A DNA stretch of 13,634 nt from Maribacter sp. (GTDB lineage: Bacteria; Bacteroidota; Bacteroidia; Flavobacteriales; Flavobacteriaceae), in assembly GCA_018679695.1 (NCBI GenBank), contig JAHHKH010000290.1:1-13634 (forward strand), read 5' to 3'. The notes under the pieces were generated by a model. That model was not told where the DNA came from and did no database searches. It was given only the letters and a program-made list of their open reading frames with translations. Each line of letters starts with the position of its first letter. The stretch's first letter is position 1. The position numbers were made by a program, and so were the translations under genes. Positions 1 through 7,279 of this stretch are shown piece after piece.

Positions 1-906
1 GATGTCGGAGGTTCAGGAGTTAATATTGCTCTACGGAATGCCATTAACAAAGGCGTGATTGTTGGTCCACGCATATTTACTTCGGGGAAGGCATTGGCCA
101 CTACGGGAGGGCATGCAGATCCTACCAACGGTATGAAGAAAGAATTGATGTTGGATCCAGGACCCAAACAGGGGGTTGTAAATTCTCCTGAGGATGCAAA
201 AAAAGCAGTTCGCCAACGCTATAAAAATGGAGCTGATCTCATAAAAATAACGGCTACAGGTGGTGTGATGAGTGTAGCCAAAAGTGGTCATAATCCACAA
301 TTCACCTTGGAAGAAATCAAAGCGGTTACAACTACTGCCAAAAACTATGGTTTTACCGTTGCCGCCCATGCCCATGGTGATGAAGGAATGAAATTGGCAA
401 TTCTTGGCGGTGTAAATACTATCGAACATGGTTCTTTTATGAGTGAGGAAACCATGGATTTAATGGTTAAACACAATTGTTATTTGATTCCAACAATAAG
501 TGCTGGGCGTCAAGTAGCTGAAAAGGCGAAAGTACCAGGGTTCTTTCCGCCGATAGTGGCCCGAAAGGCATTGGAAATAGGTCCAATCCACCAAGCAACT
601 ATGGCTAAAGCCTACAAAAAAGGGGTGCCTATGGGTTTCGGAACGGATGCAGGGGTGTTTCCGCATGGTACCAATGCAATCGAATTTGGTTATTTATTGG
701 AATCGGGCATACCAGTGAATGAATCTATTAAGGCAGCAACTGTTATCAATGCCCAACTATTGGATATGGCGGGTCAATTGGGGCAACTGAAAGAAGGTTT
801 TATTGCCGACATCATTGCCGTTAATGAAAACCCTGAGGAAAATGTTTCCACTTTGGAAAATGTTGTTTTTGTTATGAAAGACGGAGTTGTTTATAAAACC
901 GAATAA
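1..906 (+). CDS. Amidohydrolase family protein (imidazolonepropionase/Xaa-Pro dipeptidase-like), 5' truncated
   Basis: The reading frame is open from the first base, so the start lies upstream; 301 C-terminal residues are visible. A Met at base 55 is internal, because the 18 codons before it (DVGGSGVNIALRN...) fit the family. Several metal-centre elements of the amidohydrolase TIM barrel can be seen: Lys82 in IKITATGG (the usual carboxylated lysine position), His123 and His125 in AAHAHGDEG, His143 in IEHGSF and Asp216 in GFGTDAG. The N-terminal HxH pair should lie in the missing part. The C-terminal segment (LKEGFIADIIAVNENP) is the small composite domain typical of these enzymes. Members hydrolyse cyclic amides or dipeptides such as Xaa-Pro or Xaa-Arg; the substrate cannot be told from sequence alone. 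Whether it is secreted is unknown because the N-terminus is absent. The family is well supported, the exact reaction is not. Confidence 0.9.
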   Translation, partial: DVGGSGVNIALRNAINKGVIVGPRIFTSGKALATTGGHADPTNGMKKELMLDPGPKQGVVNSPEDAKKAVRQRYKNGADLIKITATGGVMSVAKSGHNPQFTLEEIKAVTTTAKNYGFTVAAHAHGDEGMKLAILGGVNTIEHGSFMSEETMDLMVKHNCYLIPTISAGRQVAEKAKVPGFFPPIVARKALEIGPIHQATMAKAYKKGVPMGFGTDAGVFPHGTNAIEFGYLLESGIPVNESIKAATVINAQLLDMAGQLGQLKEGFIADIIAVNENPEENVSTLENVVFVMKDGVVYKTE

Positions 907-938
907 ACCAAAAGAGATCAGCGAAACGTAATTAAAAT

Positions 939-1301
939 ATGAAACTTGATCTCCCTAATAGTCATGAACTTTTACTTAAGGCCCAACAAGAGCGATTGTA
1001 TGCCAAATTGGTCATGCAAATAAAAAAAGATTTCGGGCTCGCCAATATTCCAGTTGATTTGGCGAATGATATTTCTCCTGGGGACTTACAGATTTTCCTG
1101 CAAGAGAAGATCTATTATCTGATGTTGGAGAAATTCCCTGAATACCTGAATTTACTATATGTTATCGATGTTCCTGAAAACGCATTCAAACAGATCCAGG
1201 TCACCGATGTTTTCGAGGTGGCCGAGCAGGTTTCATACTTGGCTCTGAAAAGGGAACTTCAAAAAGTATGGTTAAAAGAGAAATACACTTCTCAAAAATA
1301 G
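939..1301 (+). CDS. Conserved-type hypothetical protein, 120 aa
   Basis: I do not recognise this protein. It is a soluble, probably largely helical protein with no signal peptide or membrane segment. It has amphipathic stretches near residues 8-30 and 93-115 and a middle rich in Leu, Tyr and Phe (IFLQEKIYYLMLEKFPEYLN). The ATG at 939 follows the amidohydrolase stop by 32 nt with no terminator between them, so the two may be co-transcribed. The TAG stop overlaps the end of the convergent minus-strand gene by 10 bp, an arrangement more typical of two real, tightly packed genes than of chance. Codon use resembles the neighbours. No function is proposed. Confidence 0.7.
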   Translation: MKLDLPNSHELLLKAQQERLYAKLVMQIKKDFGLANIPVDLANDISPGDLQIFLQEKIYYLMLEKFPEYLNLLYVIDVPENAFKQIQVTDVFEVAEQVSYLALKRELQKVWLKEKYTSQK

Positions 1302-1852
1302 ACTCGTACAAAAGGCATCCAGTCGTTGGCATAAATACTTTTGTTCTCATCATATAAAACATCGTATCTAATACCCACGGTTACATTTCTATTACTATAA
1401 CCTATTCCCAGAAAAAGAGCAGGTGACCAATAATTATCCTCAACGTTTCCATCAATAAAACCATAGGTCCTATTGATACGTAACTGTTCCAATTCCCCTG
1501 AAAGCTGCAGGTAAGGTATTGGATTGAATAAGGTTAATATGCTTCCACCATAGGCATATAGTTTATCTTCATTATACTTCGCATAATTAAAATTTAGGCT
1601 AACTCCGGTTGCCAATTGATCATTTACTTGGTAAATAGCACTTGGGGAAATGGCTGCATTAAAACCACCGTTTGTGAATCCAAGCCCAATTCCACCTCCA
1701 AATCGAACATTACCCCAAAAATCACTTTTGACCTGATAATTTTGGCCCATTAAAGAAAATCCAAGGAAAAGAAAAAAAAGGCAGCTATAGGGTTTCAAAT
1801 TCCAATTCTTGGGAATTAGTTGCAGTGCTTTCATTTTTTGGCATTTATACAT
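1292..1852 (-). CDS. Small secreted, probable outer-membrane beta-barrel protein
   Basis: This 186-aa protein has a signal-peptide-like N-terminus: a basic stretch, then a hydrophobic core (CLFFLFLGFSLMG), then a likely signal peptidase I site near MGQ-NYQ. There is no lipobox. The mature part is a series of short alternating strands rich in Gly, Asn and Tyr (GGGIGLGFTNGGFNAAISP, ATGVSLNFNYAKY, NVTVGIRYDVLYD) and ends in Phe (MPFVRVYF), as expected for a small outer-membrane barrel. A second ATG at 1834 (MKALQLIPK...) gives a shorter, equally plausible start. It is divergent from sucA across 72 bp. That position does not make it a TCA enzyme: any database name such as alpha-ketoglutarate decarboxylase would not fit what is visible, since no cofactor-binding domain is present. 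The role is unknown. Confidence 0.75.
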   Translation of the reverse strand: MYKCQKMKALQLIPKNWNLKPYSCLFFLFLGFSLMGQNYQVKSDFWGNVRFGGGIGLGFTNGGFNAAISPSAIYQVNDQLATGVSLNFNYAKYNEDKLYAYGGSILTLFNPIPYLQLSGELEQLRINRTYGFIDGNVEDNYWSPALFLGIGYSNRNVTVGIRYDVLYDENKSIYANDWMPFVRVYF

Positions 1853-1883
1853 ATTAAGATACGCTTAGAAATGGGAATTATTG

Positions 1884-1891
1884 TATTTTTG
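1884..1891 (+). promoter_or_regulatory. Candidate Bacteroidota -7 element upstream of sucA
   Basis: TATTTTTG matches the Bacteroidota sigma-A -7 consensus TAnnTTTG exactly and lies 33 nt before the sucA ATG, in the 72-bp gap shared with the divergent barrel gene. I see no convincing TTG at the -33 position, so it rests on one element in AT-rich DNA. Confidence 0.3.
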
Positions 1892-1924
1892 GACAAATTT
1901 TGTGGTTAAGACAGAAAACCTACT

Positions 1925-4753
1925 ATGGATAAGTATTCCTTTTTAAACACTGCACATACTTCTTTTTTCGCAGCGTTATACGATAAGTATTTAACCGATC
2001 CCGATAGTGTTGAGCCAAGTTGGCGAGCATTTTTTCAAGGCTTTGATTTTGGGGTTGAGAGCTCTTTGGACGGGCTTGACTTTCCTTCAAAGGAAGAATT
2101 GAGTGTTAATGGGATAAGTGCAAATGGTGAGGTATCGGAAAAAATCCACAAGGAGTTTCAGGTAATTCGATTAATCAATGGGTACCGTAGTCGTGGCCAT
2201 TTATTTACAAAGACGAATCCGGTTCGTGAACGTAGAAAATATGAACCCACTTTGGATATTGGCAATTTTGGATTGAGCAACAAGGATTTGGATTCGGTTT
2301 TCACTGCAGGGGAGATTATTGGAATCGGACCAAAAACGCTACGTGAAATTATTGAACACCTACAACGAATTTACTGCGATGCCATAGGCGTCGAATACAT
2401 GTATATCCGTAAGCCTGAACTTGTAGATTGGATACAAAACTGGGTGAACATTAATGACAACCATCCTAATTTTGATGATGGGCGTAAGAAGCATATTCTT
2501 AAAAAGCTGAATCAAGCAGTTGCTTTTGAAAGCTTTCTTCACACTAAATATGTGGGCCAGAAGCGATTTTCGCTCGAGGGTAACGAATCTTTGATTCCGG
2601 CCTTGGATGCAATTGTTGAAAGGGCCGCTGAACTGGGTGTAGAGCAGTTCGTTATGGGTATGGCACATAGAGGAAGATTGAATGTGCTGACCAATATATT
2701 TGGCAAATCGGCCAAGGATATTTTTAGTGAATTCGATGGGAAGGATTACGAGCAGGAAATTTTCGATGGTGATGTGAAGTACCACTTAGGTTGGACATCG
2801 GACCGTAGGTCCGATAGCGGTAGTAAAATAAAAATGAACATAGCACCAAATCCGTCGCATCTTGAAACTGTGGGCGCTGTTGTGGAGGGTATAGCCCGGG
2901 CAAAACAAGATGCTCAGTACAGTAATGATTTTTCCAAAGTCCTTCCCATAGTAGTACATGGTGATGCAGCCATTGCAGGGCAGGGTATTGCCTATGAATT
3001 GGTGCAAATGGCGACACTTGATGGGTACAGGACAAATGGTACAATTCATATGGTCGTTAATAACCAGATTGGGTTTACAACCAATTATTTAGATGCTCGG
3101 TCCTCTACATATTGCACAGATGTTGGCAAGGTAACATTGAGCCCGGTTTTACATGTTAATGCCGATGATGTTGAAGCAGTTTGCCATGCTGCATTATTTG
3201 CATTGGAATATCGAATGCGTTTTAAAACCGATGTTTTTATAGATTTATTGGGTTATAGGAAATATGGGCATAACGAAGGTGATGAACCTAGATTCACACA
3301 ACCTAAATTATACAAGGTAATTGCCAAACACAAGAATCCAAGGGATATTTATGCGAGCAAATTAATAGCTGAAGGGGTCATCGAGGAGGGTTATGTCAGG
3401 CAATTGGAAATAGAGTACAAGTCCACTCTGGAAGAGGAGCTTGAAGATTCCAGAAAAGAGGATAAAACCATTATAACCCCTTTTATGGCGGATGAATGGA
3501 GCGGATTTAAGCCGGTAAGGGAGTGGACGATGTTGGATCCAGTGGATACAAGCTATGATAAGGATAAGTTGACTGAAATTGCTAAGGTAATCACCCAACT
3601 TCCAGAAAATAAGAAGTTTTTAAGGAAGGTTGTGAAGTTAGTGAACGACCGTAGGAAAATGTTCTTTGAAACTGATAAATTAGACTGGGCCATGGGGGAA
3701 TTATTGGCTTATGGTACACTTCTGGAAGATGGTTTTGGTGTCCGAATGACTGGCCAGGATGTGGAAAGAGGTACCTTTTCCCATAGACATGCTGTGATGA
3801 AGGTTGAAGAGAGCGAGGAAGAGGTAATGCTTTTGAACCATATATCGGATAACCAAGGACGATTTCAAATTTACAATTCGTTACTTTCCGAATATGCCGT
3901 GGTAGGTTTTGATTATGGGTATGCCATGGCTAGCCCAAATACCTTAACTATTTGGGAGGCCCAATTTGGGGACTTCAGCAACGGGGCCCAAATAATGATC
4001 GATCAATATATTTCGGCCGCGGAGGATAAATGGAAACTACAGAATGGTTTGGTGATGTTGTTGCCACATGGCTACGAAGGTCAGGGCGCCGAGCATTCTT
4101 CGGCCCGAATGGAGCGATATTTACAGTTATGTGCTAGGGATAATATGTATATCGCCGATGTAACCACACCGGCACAGTTATTCCATATTCTTAGACGCCA
4201 AATGAAAGTGAATTTTAGGAAACCATTGATTATATTCACGCCAAAAAGCTTACTTCGCCATCCCAAAGCAGTTTCTTCGGTCGCAGATTTTACTTCAGGG
4301 AGATTTCAAGAAGTATTGGATGATGTTTCAGCGGATCCGACAAAGGTAAAATCCTTGGTTTTCTGCACCGGTAAATTCTATTACGACCTGTTGGAGGTGA
4401 AGGAAAAAACAAGCAGGGATGATGTTGCCTTGGTTAGGATCGAGCAATTATTCCCCTTACCTATTACCCAGATCAATGCGATTTTGAAGAAATACACTAA
4501 GGCGGATGACTTGGTTTGGGCCCAGGAAGAACCAAGAAACATGGGCGCTTGGAGCCATTTAAGAATGCATTATGATGAGGCTAAACGATTCCGTGTCGCT
4601 TCAAGAAGATATTATGCCTCACCAGCAGCCGGTAGTGCGGTACGTTCCAAGAACAGGCATCAACAAGTTATAGATTATGTCTTTGATAAGAGAAAGGACA
4701 ACATGACTAGAAAAAAGGAATATCAACAAATTATCAAACGTTTAGAAGAATGA
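1925..4753 (+). CDS. sucA: 2-oxoglutarate dehydrogenase E1 component
   Basis: Thiamine diphosphate-dependent E1 subunit that decarboxylates 2-oxoglutarate and passes the succinyl group to the lipoyl domain of SucB in the TCA cycle (cytoplasm). At 942 aa it matches the usual length of about 930. The N-terminal assembly segment (FLNTAHTSFFAALYDKYL) is present, followed by AHRGRLNVL (around residues 247-255), the ThDP/Mg site (GDAAIAGQG from 346 and NNQIGFTT from 379), YGHNEGDEP (447-455), TGQDVERGTFSHRH, and HGYEGQGAEHSSARMERY (715-732). The C-terminal EEPRNMGAWSHL motif of E1o enzymes is also present. The ATG at 1925 puts the assembly segment at the expected distance from the start. The stop overlaps the sucB start (ATGA), so the two should be translationally coupled. 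The gene appears intact. Confidence 0.98.
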   Translation: MDKYSFLNTAHTSFFAALYDKYLTDPDSVEPSWRAFFQGFDFGVESSLDGLDFPSKEELSVNGISANGEVSEKIHKEFQVIRLINGYRSRGHLFTKTNPVRERRKYEPTLDIGNFGLSNKDLDSVFTAGEIIGIGPKTLREIIEHLQRIYCDAIGVEYMYIRKPELVDWIQNWVNINDNHPNFDDGRKKHILKKLNQAVAFESFLHTKYVGQKRFSLEGNESLIPALDAIVERAAELGVEQFVMGMAHRGRLNVLTNIFGKSAKDIFSEFDGKDYEQEIFDGDVKYHLGWTSDRRSDSGSKIKMNIAPNPSHLETVGAVVEGIARAKQDAQYSNDFSKVLPIVVHGDAAIAGQGIAYELVQMATLDGYRTNGTIHMVVNNQIGFTTNYLDARSSTYCTDVGKVTLSPVLHVNADDVEAVCHAALFALEYRMRFKTDVFIDLLGYRKYGHNEGDEPRFTQPKLYKVIAKHKNPRDIYASKLIAEGVIEEGYVRQLEIEYKSTLEEELEDSRKEDKTIITPFMADEWSGFKPVREWTMLDPVDTSYDKDKLTEIAKVITQLPENKKFLRKVVKLVNDRRKMFFETDKLDWAMGELLAYGTLLEDGFGVRMTGQDVERGTFSHRHAVMKVEESEEEVMLLNHISDNQGRFQIYNSLLSEYAVVGFDYGYAMASPNTLTIWEAQFGDFSNGAQIMIDQYISAAEDKWKLQNGLVMLLPHGYEGQGAEHSSARMERYLQLCARDNMYIADVTTPAQLFHILRRQMKVNFRKPLIIFTPKSLLRHPKAVSSVADFTSGRFQEVLDDVSADPTKVKSLVFCTGKFYYDLLEVKEKTSRDDVALVRIEQLFPLPITQINAILKKYTKADDLVWAQEEPRNMGAWSHLRMHYDEAKRFRVASRRYYASPAAGSAVRSKNRHQQVIDYVFDKRKDNMTRKKEYQQIIKRLEE

Positions 4754-5982
4754 TATTAGAAATGAAAGTCCCTTCACCGGGCGAGTCGATTACCGAAGTT
4801 GAAATTGCGGAATGGTTGGTTCAGGATGGTGATTATGTTGAAAAAGACCAGGCAATTGCCGAAGTTGATTCCGACAAGGCAACATTGGAGCTTCCTGCAG
4901 AGGAAAGTGGAACAATCACTTTAAAGGCCGAGGAGGGCGATGCTGTTGCGGTGGGAGCTGTTGTATGTTTAATCGATACTTCTGCGGCAAAACCAGAAGG
5001 TGATACATCGGAAAGTACACCGGCAGTTGCAGCAAAACCATCAGTAGCGACCGAAGAGGTTGAGCAAAAAGAAGAGGTTGAGCAAAAAAGTGTAAAAACC
5101 TATGCAACCGGAACAGCTTCCCCAGCAGCAAAAAAAATATTGGCTGAAAAGAACCTCGATGCAGCAAGCTTAAAGGGAACGGGAAAGGATGGTAGAATTA
5201 CCAAGGAGGATGCTATAAAAGCAGTCCCTTCAATGGGTACACCATTGCTCAGGGGAAATCGTGGAGAAACACGTTCAAAACTCTCAATGTTGCGAAGAAA
5301 AGTCGCGGAGCGTTTGGTTTCGGCTAAAAATGAAACCGCCATGCTGACCACTTTTAATGAGGTGGATATGTCTCCGATTTTCGCAATTCGCAAAAAGTAC
5401 AAAGAAGATTTTAAAGAAAAGCACGGGGTCAGCCTGGGATTTATGTCATTCTTTACCAAAGCGGTGGTAAGGGCTTTGGAATTATATCCATCCGTCAATT
5501 CTATGATAGATGGTAAAGAAATGATAACCTTTGACTTTGCAGATATCAGTATAGCGGTATCAGGTCCAAAAGGATTAATGGTACCAGTAATACGTAATGC
5601 GGAAGCATTGACTTTTAGGGGAATTGAAGCCGAGGTGAAACGTTTGGCCATACGGGCCAGGGAAGGTGAAATAACAGTTGATGAAATGACCGGTGGCACA
5701 TTCACTATTACCAATGGGGGTGTTTTCGGTTCTATGTTATCCACACCAATTATCAATCCCCCGCAAAGTGCAATTTTAGGAATGCACAATATTGTTGAAA
5801 GACCCGTGGTGAAAAATGGTAAAATAGAGATCGCACCTATTATGTACGTTGCCTTGTCCTATGACCATAGGATAATCGATGGTAAGGAATCGGTAGGTTT
5901 TCTGGTGGCTGTAAAAGAAGCCTTGGAAAGCCCCGAGGAACTGTTGATGGAAAATGACCTGATAAAGGCATTAGAGATGTGA
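4750..5982 (+). CDS. sucB: Dihydrolipoyllysine-residue succinyltransferase (E2 of 2-oxoglutarate dehydrogenase)
   Basis: E2 core of the 2-oxoglutarate dehydrogenase complex, moving succinyl groups from SucA to coenzyme A. Of its 410 aa, residues 1-76 form one lipoyl domain with the lipoylated Lys43 in VDSDKATLE. Residues 78-118 are a flexible Ala/Pro/Glu/Lys linker. Residues about 121-157 are the peripheral subunit-binding domain (ASPAAKKILAEKNLD, GTGKDGRITKEDA) that docks E3. From about 175 onward lies the acyltransferase domain with the catalytic HxxxDG signature in YDHRIIDG (His373, Asp377). A single lipoyl domain and the direct coupling to sucA indicate the succinyl rather than the acetyl enzyme. 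The linker carries an 18-bp tandem duplication. No E3 (lpd) gene is in the window. The stop lies 18 nt before a strong hairpin. Confidence 0.97.
   Translation: MILEMKVPSPGESITEVEIAEWLVQDGDYVEKDQAIAEVDSDKATLELPAEESGTITLKAEEGDAVAVGAVVCLIDTSAAKPEGDTSESTPAVAAKPSVATEEVEQKEEVEQKSVKTYATGTASPAAKKILAEKNLDAASLKGTGKDGRITKEDAIKAVPSMGTPLLRGNRGETRSKLSMLRRKVAERLVSAKNETAMLTTFNEVDMSPIFAIRKKYKEDFKEKHGVSLGFMSFFTKAVVRALELYPSVNSMIDGKEMITFDFADISIAVSGPKGLMVPVIRNAEALTFRGIEAEVKRLAIRAREGEITVDEMTGGTFTITNGGVFGSMLSTPIINPPQSAILGMHNIVERPVVKNGKIEIAPIMYVALSYDHRIIDGKESVGFLVAVKEALESPEELLMENDLIKALEM
5053..5088 (+). repeat. Perfect 18-bp tandem duplication in the SucB linker
   Basis: The unit GAAGAGGTTGAGCAAAAA occurs twice head to tail (5053-5070 and 5071-5088) without a mismatch. 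It encodes EEVEQK twice in the flexible linker between the lipoyl and E3-binding domains. It is in frame, and synonymous positions have not diverged, which suggests a recent slippage duplication. Confidence 0.9.
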
Positions 5983-6000
5983 TTCCTAGAAACACAAAAG

Positions 6001-6037
6001 AACAGAAAGGCTCGGATTTAATTCGAGCCTTTCTGTT
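6001..6037. terminator. Bidirectional intrinsic terminator between sucB and the retropepsin-like gene
   Basis: A perfect 14-bp stem (6001-6014 with 6024-6037; left arm AACAGAAAGGCTCG) closes a 9-nt loop. On the plus strand it ends sucAB and is followed by few T residues beyond the T-rich right arm. On the minus strand the stem is followed by a T-rich stretch (TTCTTTTGTGTTTC). The stop codon of the minus-strand gene (6018-6020) lies in the loop. Confidence 0.85.
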
Positions 6038-6470
6038 TGAGGTAAATACAGCTCTTATTGTAGTCTATAATCGCCTTTCCCTTTTTAAGAACATCGGCTC
6101 CAATAATGCCATCTACTGGCAAGGCTTTGTGGTTGGTAAGGGCTTCATTAACATGTTTCAGGTCAAATAACACAATTTTTTGTTTTCGTTTGTTCCAACC
6201 ACCAATTTCAATTTTGTTCTTTGTAGAAATCAAAGTTTCCATATCAATGGCCCCTGCGCCTGCGGCTTTGATATCGGACTCTTTGGAAATTAGGCTGAAA
6301 TATTCAATTTTGTCCATACCTATGCAAGTGTTCGATGCCCCGGTATCCAGGATAAACCGACCTGCAATTCCATTTATTTTGGCAACAACCTCAAAATGAT
6401 TGGTAGCAGTGAGCACCAATGGTACTTTTATGTAGTTTTTCTTCTTTAAAAACTTTTTGAGGGTCAACAT
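6018..6470 (-). CDS. Retropepsin-like (clan AA) aspartic protease domain protein
   Basis: This 150-aa protein has the layout of a single-domain retropepsin-like aspartic protease. A strand pair (FEVVAKINGIAGRFI) leads into the catalytic motif DTGAS (Asp42-Ser46). A glycine-rich flap-like region follows (AAGAGAIDMETL, about 69-80), and near the end comes a hydrophobic-Gly motif, VDGIIGADVL (119-128), followed by the strand AIIDYNKSCIYL. Such proteins work as homodimers, each subunit giving one aspartate. There is no signal peptide or membrane anchor, so it is probably cytoplasmic. Its substrate is unknown. The ATG at 6470 is the first start after the 36-bp gap shared with the divergent tatD. 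The last five codons are part of the terminator stem and the stop is in its loop. The fold is well supported, activity is inferred. Confidence 0.85.
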   Translation of the reverse strand: MLTLKKFLKKKNYIKVPLVLTATNHFEVVAKINGIAGRFILDTGASNTCIGMDKIEYFSLISKESDIKAAGAGAIDMETLISTKNKIEIGGWNKRKQKIVLFDLKHVNEALTNHKALPVDGIIGADVLKKGKAIIDYNKSCIYLKQKGSN

Positions 6471-6494
6471 TTATTTTTTTGATAAAGATAGGGC

Positions 6495-6502
6495 TATTTT
6501 TG
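6495..6502 (+). promoter_or_regulatory. Candidate -7 element immediately upstream of tatD
   Basis: TATTTTTG fits the Bacteroidota TAnnTTTG consensus and ends 4 nt before the tatD ATG. If it is used, transcription would begin at or next to the start codon. A TTG at 6479-6481 is closer than the usual -33 spacing, so support is weak. Confidence 0.25.
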
Positions 6503-6506
6503 TTCC

Positions 6507-7274
6507 ATGATCTTGACCGATACACACACGCATCTGTATAGCGAAGCTTTTGAAAAGGATAGGGATGAAGTAATTAAAAAAGCCATGGAATTGGGGGTGG
6601 AACGCTTTTTTATCCCTTCAATCGATTCAACCTATACCCAAGCCATGCTTGGGTTGGAACAGGCCTATCCCAATCATATGTTTTTAATGATGGGTTTGCA
6701 TCCCACCCATGTCAAAGAAAATTTCAAAAAAGAATTACAGCATGTTGAAAGGCTACTTGATGAAAGGAAGTTTTATGCCGTTGGGGAAATTGGTATTGAT
6801 TTATATTGGGACCGTACTTTTTTTAAAGCACAACAAGAAGCTTTTCGATTTCAAATACAATTGGCAAAAAAGCACAATTTGCCGATTGTAATCCACAGCA
6901 GGGAATCATTCGACGAAATTTTTGAAATTTTGGAAGAAGAAAAAGGAGAGGACCTTTTTGGAATATTCCATTGCTTCACAGGAACATTGGAGCAGGCAAA
7001 AAGAGCAATTTCATTTAATATGAAATTGGGAATTGGAGGTGTGGTTACCTTTAAAAATGGAAAAATAGATATGTTTTTAGATCAAATTGACTTAGAACAT
7101 ATTGTCCTTGAAACTGATTCTCCTTATTTGGCGCCGGTTCCTTATAGGGGAAAGAGAAATGAAAGCGCTTATCTTTTGAATGTTTTGAAAAGGTTATCTG
7201 AAATTTATGGGAAAGATGAAAGGGAGATTGCCCAAATAACTACGAAGAACTCCAAAACTATATTTGGAATTTAA
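6507..7274 (+). CDS. tatD: TatD family metal-dependent hydrolase (DNase)
   Basis: TIM-barrel hydrolase of the TatD family; members are Mg-dependent nucleases linked to DNA breakdown and repair. At 255 aa it is close to the usual 260. All expected metal ligands are visible: His7 and His9 in TDTHTHLY, Glu94 in AVGEIGIDLYWD, His130 in PIVIHSRES, His155 in GIFHCFTGT and Asp204 in LETDSPYL. The following motif APVPYRGKRNES, which marks the C-terminal part of the family, is also intact. The ATG at 6507 places the first metal ligands seven residues in, as expected. The gene ends 5 nt before ansA, so they probably share a transcript. The family name recalls the tat operon of E. coli, but no Tat translocase gene is present and no role in protein export is implied. 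Confidence 0.95.
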   Translation: MILTDTHTHLYSEAFEKDRDEVIKKAMELGVERFFIPSIDSTYTQAMLGLEQAYPNHMFLMMGLHPTHVKENFKKELQHVERLLDERKFYAVGEIGIDLYWDRTFFKAQQEAFRFQIQLAKKHNLPIVIHSRESFDEIFEILEEEKGEDLFGIFHCFTGTLEQAKRAISFNMKLGIGGVVTFKNGKIDMFLDQIDLEHIVLETDSPYLAPVPYRGKRNESAYLLNVLKRLSEIYGKDEREIAQITTKNSKTIFGI

Positions 7275-7279
7275 ATGAT

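Noticed and set aside
2360..3049. Several antisense ORFs of 87-141 codons in sucA
   Set aside because: Rich in Cys, His and Tyr with no domain, and opposite a highly conserved enzyme.
5100..5789. 229-codon open frame antisense to sucB
   Set aside because: It lies wholly within sucB, which has full domain support on the other strand. The antisense translation shows no motif and is explained by codon bias.
5979..6170. 63-codon ORF starting at the sucB stop
   Set aside because: It reads through the terminator and antisense to the retropepsin-like gene, and has no recognisable protein features.
6507..7274. Tat protein-export role for the tatD gene
   Set aside because: The sequence is a metal-dependent nuclease-type TIM barrel and no tatABC genes are present.
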